Below are positions 6,005-7,602 of a DNA stretch of 7,602 bases, in pieces (position 1 is the first letter of the stretch; every line of letters starts with the position of its first letter). Source of the DNA: Actinomycetota bacterium (GTDB lineage: Bacteria > Actinomycetota > Actinomycetes > Actinomycetales > Microbacteriaceae). The notes beneath the pieces are model-generated. The model had not been told where the DNA came from. It saw nothing but the letters and a program-made list of their open reading frames with translations, and did no database searches. The stretch spans positions 1 to 7,602 of the forward strand of contig WLFS01000020.1 of the NCBI GenBank assembly GCA_009703635.1, written 5' to 3'. Made by a program: the position numbers and the translations under genes.

Positions 6005-7495
6005 GTGTTTGGAAATCTATCGGATCGTCTCGCGGAGACTTTTAGAAACCTGCGCGGAAAAGGCCGGCTCTCACCGGCCGACATCGACGCTACCTTACGG
6101 GAGATTCGCAAAGCCCTTCTAGAAGCCGACGTTGCCCTTGAGGTAGTGAAGAACTTCATCCAATCCGTTCGCGATCGAGCCCTTGGCGATGAAGTCTCCA
6201 GCGCACTAAACCCTGCGCAACAGGTCGTTCAAATCGTGAACGATGAACTGATCACCATTCTCGGAGGCGAACCAAGAAAACTCCGTTACGGAAAGACCTC
6301 ACCGACGGTAATTATGCTGGCGGGACTTCAGGGTTCAGGAAAGACCACTCTGGCTGGAAAGCTTGCCAAGTGGTTAGTTTCCGAAGGGGAAACGCCACTT
6401 CTTGTTGCAGCTGACCTACAAAGACCAAATGCTGTTGAACAGCTTCGAGTCTTAGGTGAGAAGATTTCGGTCGAGGTGTTCGCGCCAGAAGCTGGCTCCG
6501 GGTCGGGCGATCCGGTCAAAGTAGCCAAGGATTCAATTTCTCACGCCAAGTCCAAGGGCTTGAGTTTTGTAATCGTTGACACCGCCGGTCGCTTAGGTGT
6601 GGATCAAGAAATGATGCAGCAGGCAGCCAAGATACGCGATGCCGTCAAACCCGATGAGACCTTGTTTGTTATTGACTCGATGCTTGGACAAGATGCGGTG
6701 AACGTTGCAAAGGCCTTCGAAGACGGTGTTGGAATTACAGCCGTTGTGTTATCCAAGCTCGATGGCGACGCCAGGGGTGGAGCAGCCCTGTCGGTAGCTT
6801 CCGTGACTGGAAAACCAATCATCTTTTCTTCAACCGGCGAAAGCCTGGATGCCTTCGAGCCGTTCTACCCAGACCGCATGGCTTCTCGAATACTGGATAT
6901 GGGAGATGTACTCACGCTCATCGAGCAAGCCCAGAAGGCTTTCGATGACGACACCGCTCAGGAAATGGCTCTAAAGCTTGCCAAGGAGACATTTACCCTC
7001 GAAGACTTTTTGGAGCAGATGCAGCAGCTTCGCAAGATGGGGTCTCTAAAATCCATGTTGGCGATGATGCCCGGAGCCGGTCAAATGCGTCAGCAGCTTG
7101 ACAACATCGATGAGAAAGAAATCGACCGCACCGAAGCCATCATCAAGTCAATGACCCCGGTCGAGCGAAACAACCCCAAGGTGCTAAATGGATCCAGAAG
7201 AACTCGAATTGCCAGGGGATCTGGAATGACCGTCCAGGATGTGAACTCGCTAGTAAACCGATTCGAGCAAGCGGCCAAAATGATGAAAACCGTTGCCAAG
7301 GGAGGGACTCCTCAGGTACCGGGCATGCCGGCAGGTATCGGTGGGGTAGTGCCTCGCAAAAAAGCCAAGGACAAGAAAAAGGGTGGCTCCAAATCAGGAA
7401 ACCCTGCCAAGCGGGCTGCTGAGCTAAACGCCAAGGAACTGGGCATCAAACCCGCTGGCTCTGGCGCTGGATCTGCCTTTGGAATAGGCAACTAG
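6005..7495 (+). CDS. ffh: Signal recognition particle protein Ffh (SRP54)
   Basis: GTPase subunit of the SRP. With SRP RNA it binds signal sequences emerging from the ribosome and delivers the complex to FtsY. The 496 residues comprise the N domain (about 1-95), the G domain (about 100-300) and the methionine-rich M domain (about 325-432). G-domain motifs are G1 GLQGSGKTT (107-115), DLQRPNAVEQL (137-147), G3 DTAGR (192-196), G4 SKLDGDARGG (250-259) and a G5 region STGES (276-280). In the M domain, GSLKSMLAMMPG (346-357) is the flexible finger loop next to the signal-peptide groove, and SRRTRIARGSG (397-407) is the SRP-RNA-binding helix-turn-helix motif. Residues 433-496 form a Gly/Ala/Lys-rich tail with a KKAKDKKK cluster. 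Ser instead of Thr in G4 and the STGES loop match my recollection of actinobacterial Ffh and are not signs of damage. It is probably co-transcribed with ftsY. Confidence 0.98.
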   Translation: MFGNLSDRLAETFRNLRGKGRLSPADIDATLREIRKALLEADVALEVVKNFIQSVRDRALGDEVSSALNPAQQVVQIVNDELITILGGEPRKLRYGKTSPTVIMLAGLQGSGKTTLAGKLAKWLVSEGETPLLVAADLQRPNAVEQLRVLGEKISVEVFAPEAGSGSGDPVKVAKDSISHAKSKGLSFVIVDTAGRLGVDQEMMQQAAKIRDAVKPDETLFVIDSMLGQDAVNVAKAFEDGVGITAVVLSKLDGDARGGAALSVASVTGKPIIFSSTGESLDAFEPFYPDRMASRILDMGDVLTLIEQAQKAFDDDTAQEMALKLAKETFTLEDFLEQMQQLRKMGSLKSMLAMMPGAGQMRQQLDNIDEKEIDRTEAIIKSMTPVERNNPKVLNGSRRTRIARGSGMTVQDVNSLVNRFEQAAKMMKTVAKGGTPQVPGMPAGIGGVVPRKKAKDKKKGGSKSGNPAKRAAELNAKELGIKPAGSGAGSAFGIGN

Positions 7496-7535
7496 CTATC
7501 CTTGGCCATTTCTGGCAGAATAAGGAAGTTGTCTA

Positions 7536-7561
7536 GGTACCTGACCCTCTAACCAGGGACC
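7536..7561. repeat. Imperfect inverted repeat (hairpin) downstream of ffh
   Basis: GGTACCTG (7536-7543) pairs with CAGGGACC (7554-7561) at seven of eight positions, with an A-G mismatch at 7539/7558 and a 10-base loop. It begins 41 bases after the ffh stop. No T-run follows on either strand, so it is not a standard intrinsic terminator. It could protect the 3' end of the operon transcript or be accidental. Confidence 0.3.
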
Positions 7562-7583
7562 AACAAAGACAAAACCATAGAGC

Positions 7584-7589
7584 TTGACT
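7584..7589 (+). promoter_or_regulatory. Possible -35 hexamer cut off by the window end
   Basis: TTGACT matches the TTGACA consensus at five of six positions and lies 88 bases past the ffh stop. A -10 element would fall at or beyond the window end, so it cannot be confirmed. A gene downstream of ffh on the + strand might be driven from here. Confidence 0.15.
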
Positions 7590-7602
7590 ACCGAGTGTGC
7601 CC

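Larger units (their letters stand above)
7496..7602 (-). other. Open minus-strand frame at the window edge, possible end of a convergent gene
   Basis: Read on the minus strand, a frame is open from the window edge for 34 full codons and ends in TAG at 7498-7496, exactly abutting the ffh stop. The peptide begins AHSVVKLYGFVFVGPW and ends SARNGQG; I do not recognise it. At this base composition a stop-free run of 34 codons is not rare by chance. The hairpin at 7536-7561 would lie inside the frame, which argues weakly against coding. No plus-strand gene with a convincing start and Shine-Dalgarno is visible in these bases, so the alternative is a plain intergenic region. Confidence 0.2.

Noticed and set aside
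1..7602. Search for a mobile element, defence system, CRISPR array, tRNA or the SRP RNA gene
   Set aside because: Nearly all bases are accounted for by five conserved housekeeping genes. The gaps of 89, 24 and 107 bases are too short or lack the required structures.

Overview
The window looks like an ordinary chromosomal housekeeping segment of an actinobacterium with roughly 50% GC (estimated by eye). Protein features point to Actinobacteria: the Ffh G4 reads SKLDGDARGG, its G5 region reads STGES followed by ASRILDMGD, and it ends in a lysine-rich tail containing SGNPAKRA. The gene order rnc-mutM-smc-ftsY-ffh fits the same group. Moderate GC together with a short FtsY that has no transmembrane anchor suggests a small-genome member of Micrococcales/Microbacteriaceae, such as the freshwater Rhodoluna/Aquiluna type. 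The family-level placement is inference from memory and was not checked by a search.

Layout, all genes on the + strand. Positions 1-477 hold the 3' part of rnc (RNase III). Positions 478-1392 hold mutM (Fpg DNA glycosylase), which starts directly after the rnc stop codon in the same frame. Positions 1393-1481 are an 89-base gap with a terminator-like hairpin and a strong Shine-Dalgarno for the next gene. Positions 1482-4991 hold smc (chromosome condensation ATPase, TTG start). Positions 4991-5980 hold ftsY (SRP receptor GTPase), overlapping smc by one base. Positions 6005-7495 hold ffh (SRP GTPase, GTG start) after a 24-base gap with its own Shine-Dalgarno. The last 107 bases contain an imperfect hairpin, a lone -35-like hexamer at the edge, and a short minus-strand open frame that may or may not be the end of a convergent gene.

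Functionally there are two likely transcription units. rnc-mutM pairs double-stranded RNA processing with oxidised-base repair and probably continues upstream. smc-ftsY-ffh links chromosome organisation to co-translational membrane targeting. FtsY and Ffh are direct partners that form the GTP-dependent SRP-receptor complex, so their adjacency is functional, while smc appears to be a positional and translational companion. The SRP RNA gene is not seen here.

I found no mobile element, CRISPR array, tRNA or rRNA gene, toxin-antitoxin or defence module, and no sign of a new system. The findings concern start sites, gene junctions and lineage-specific protein details.
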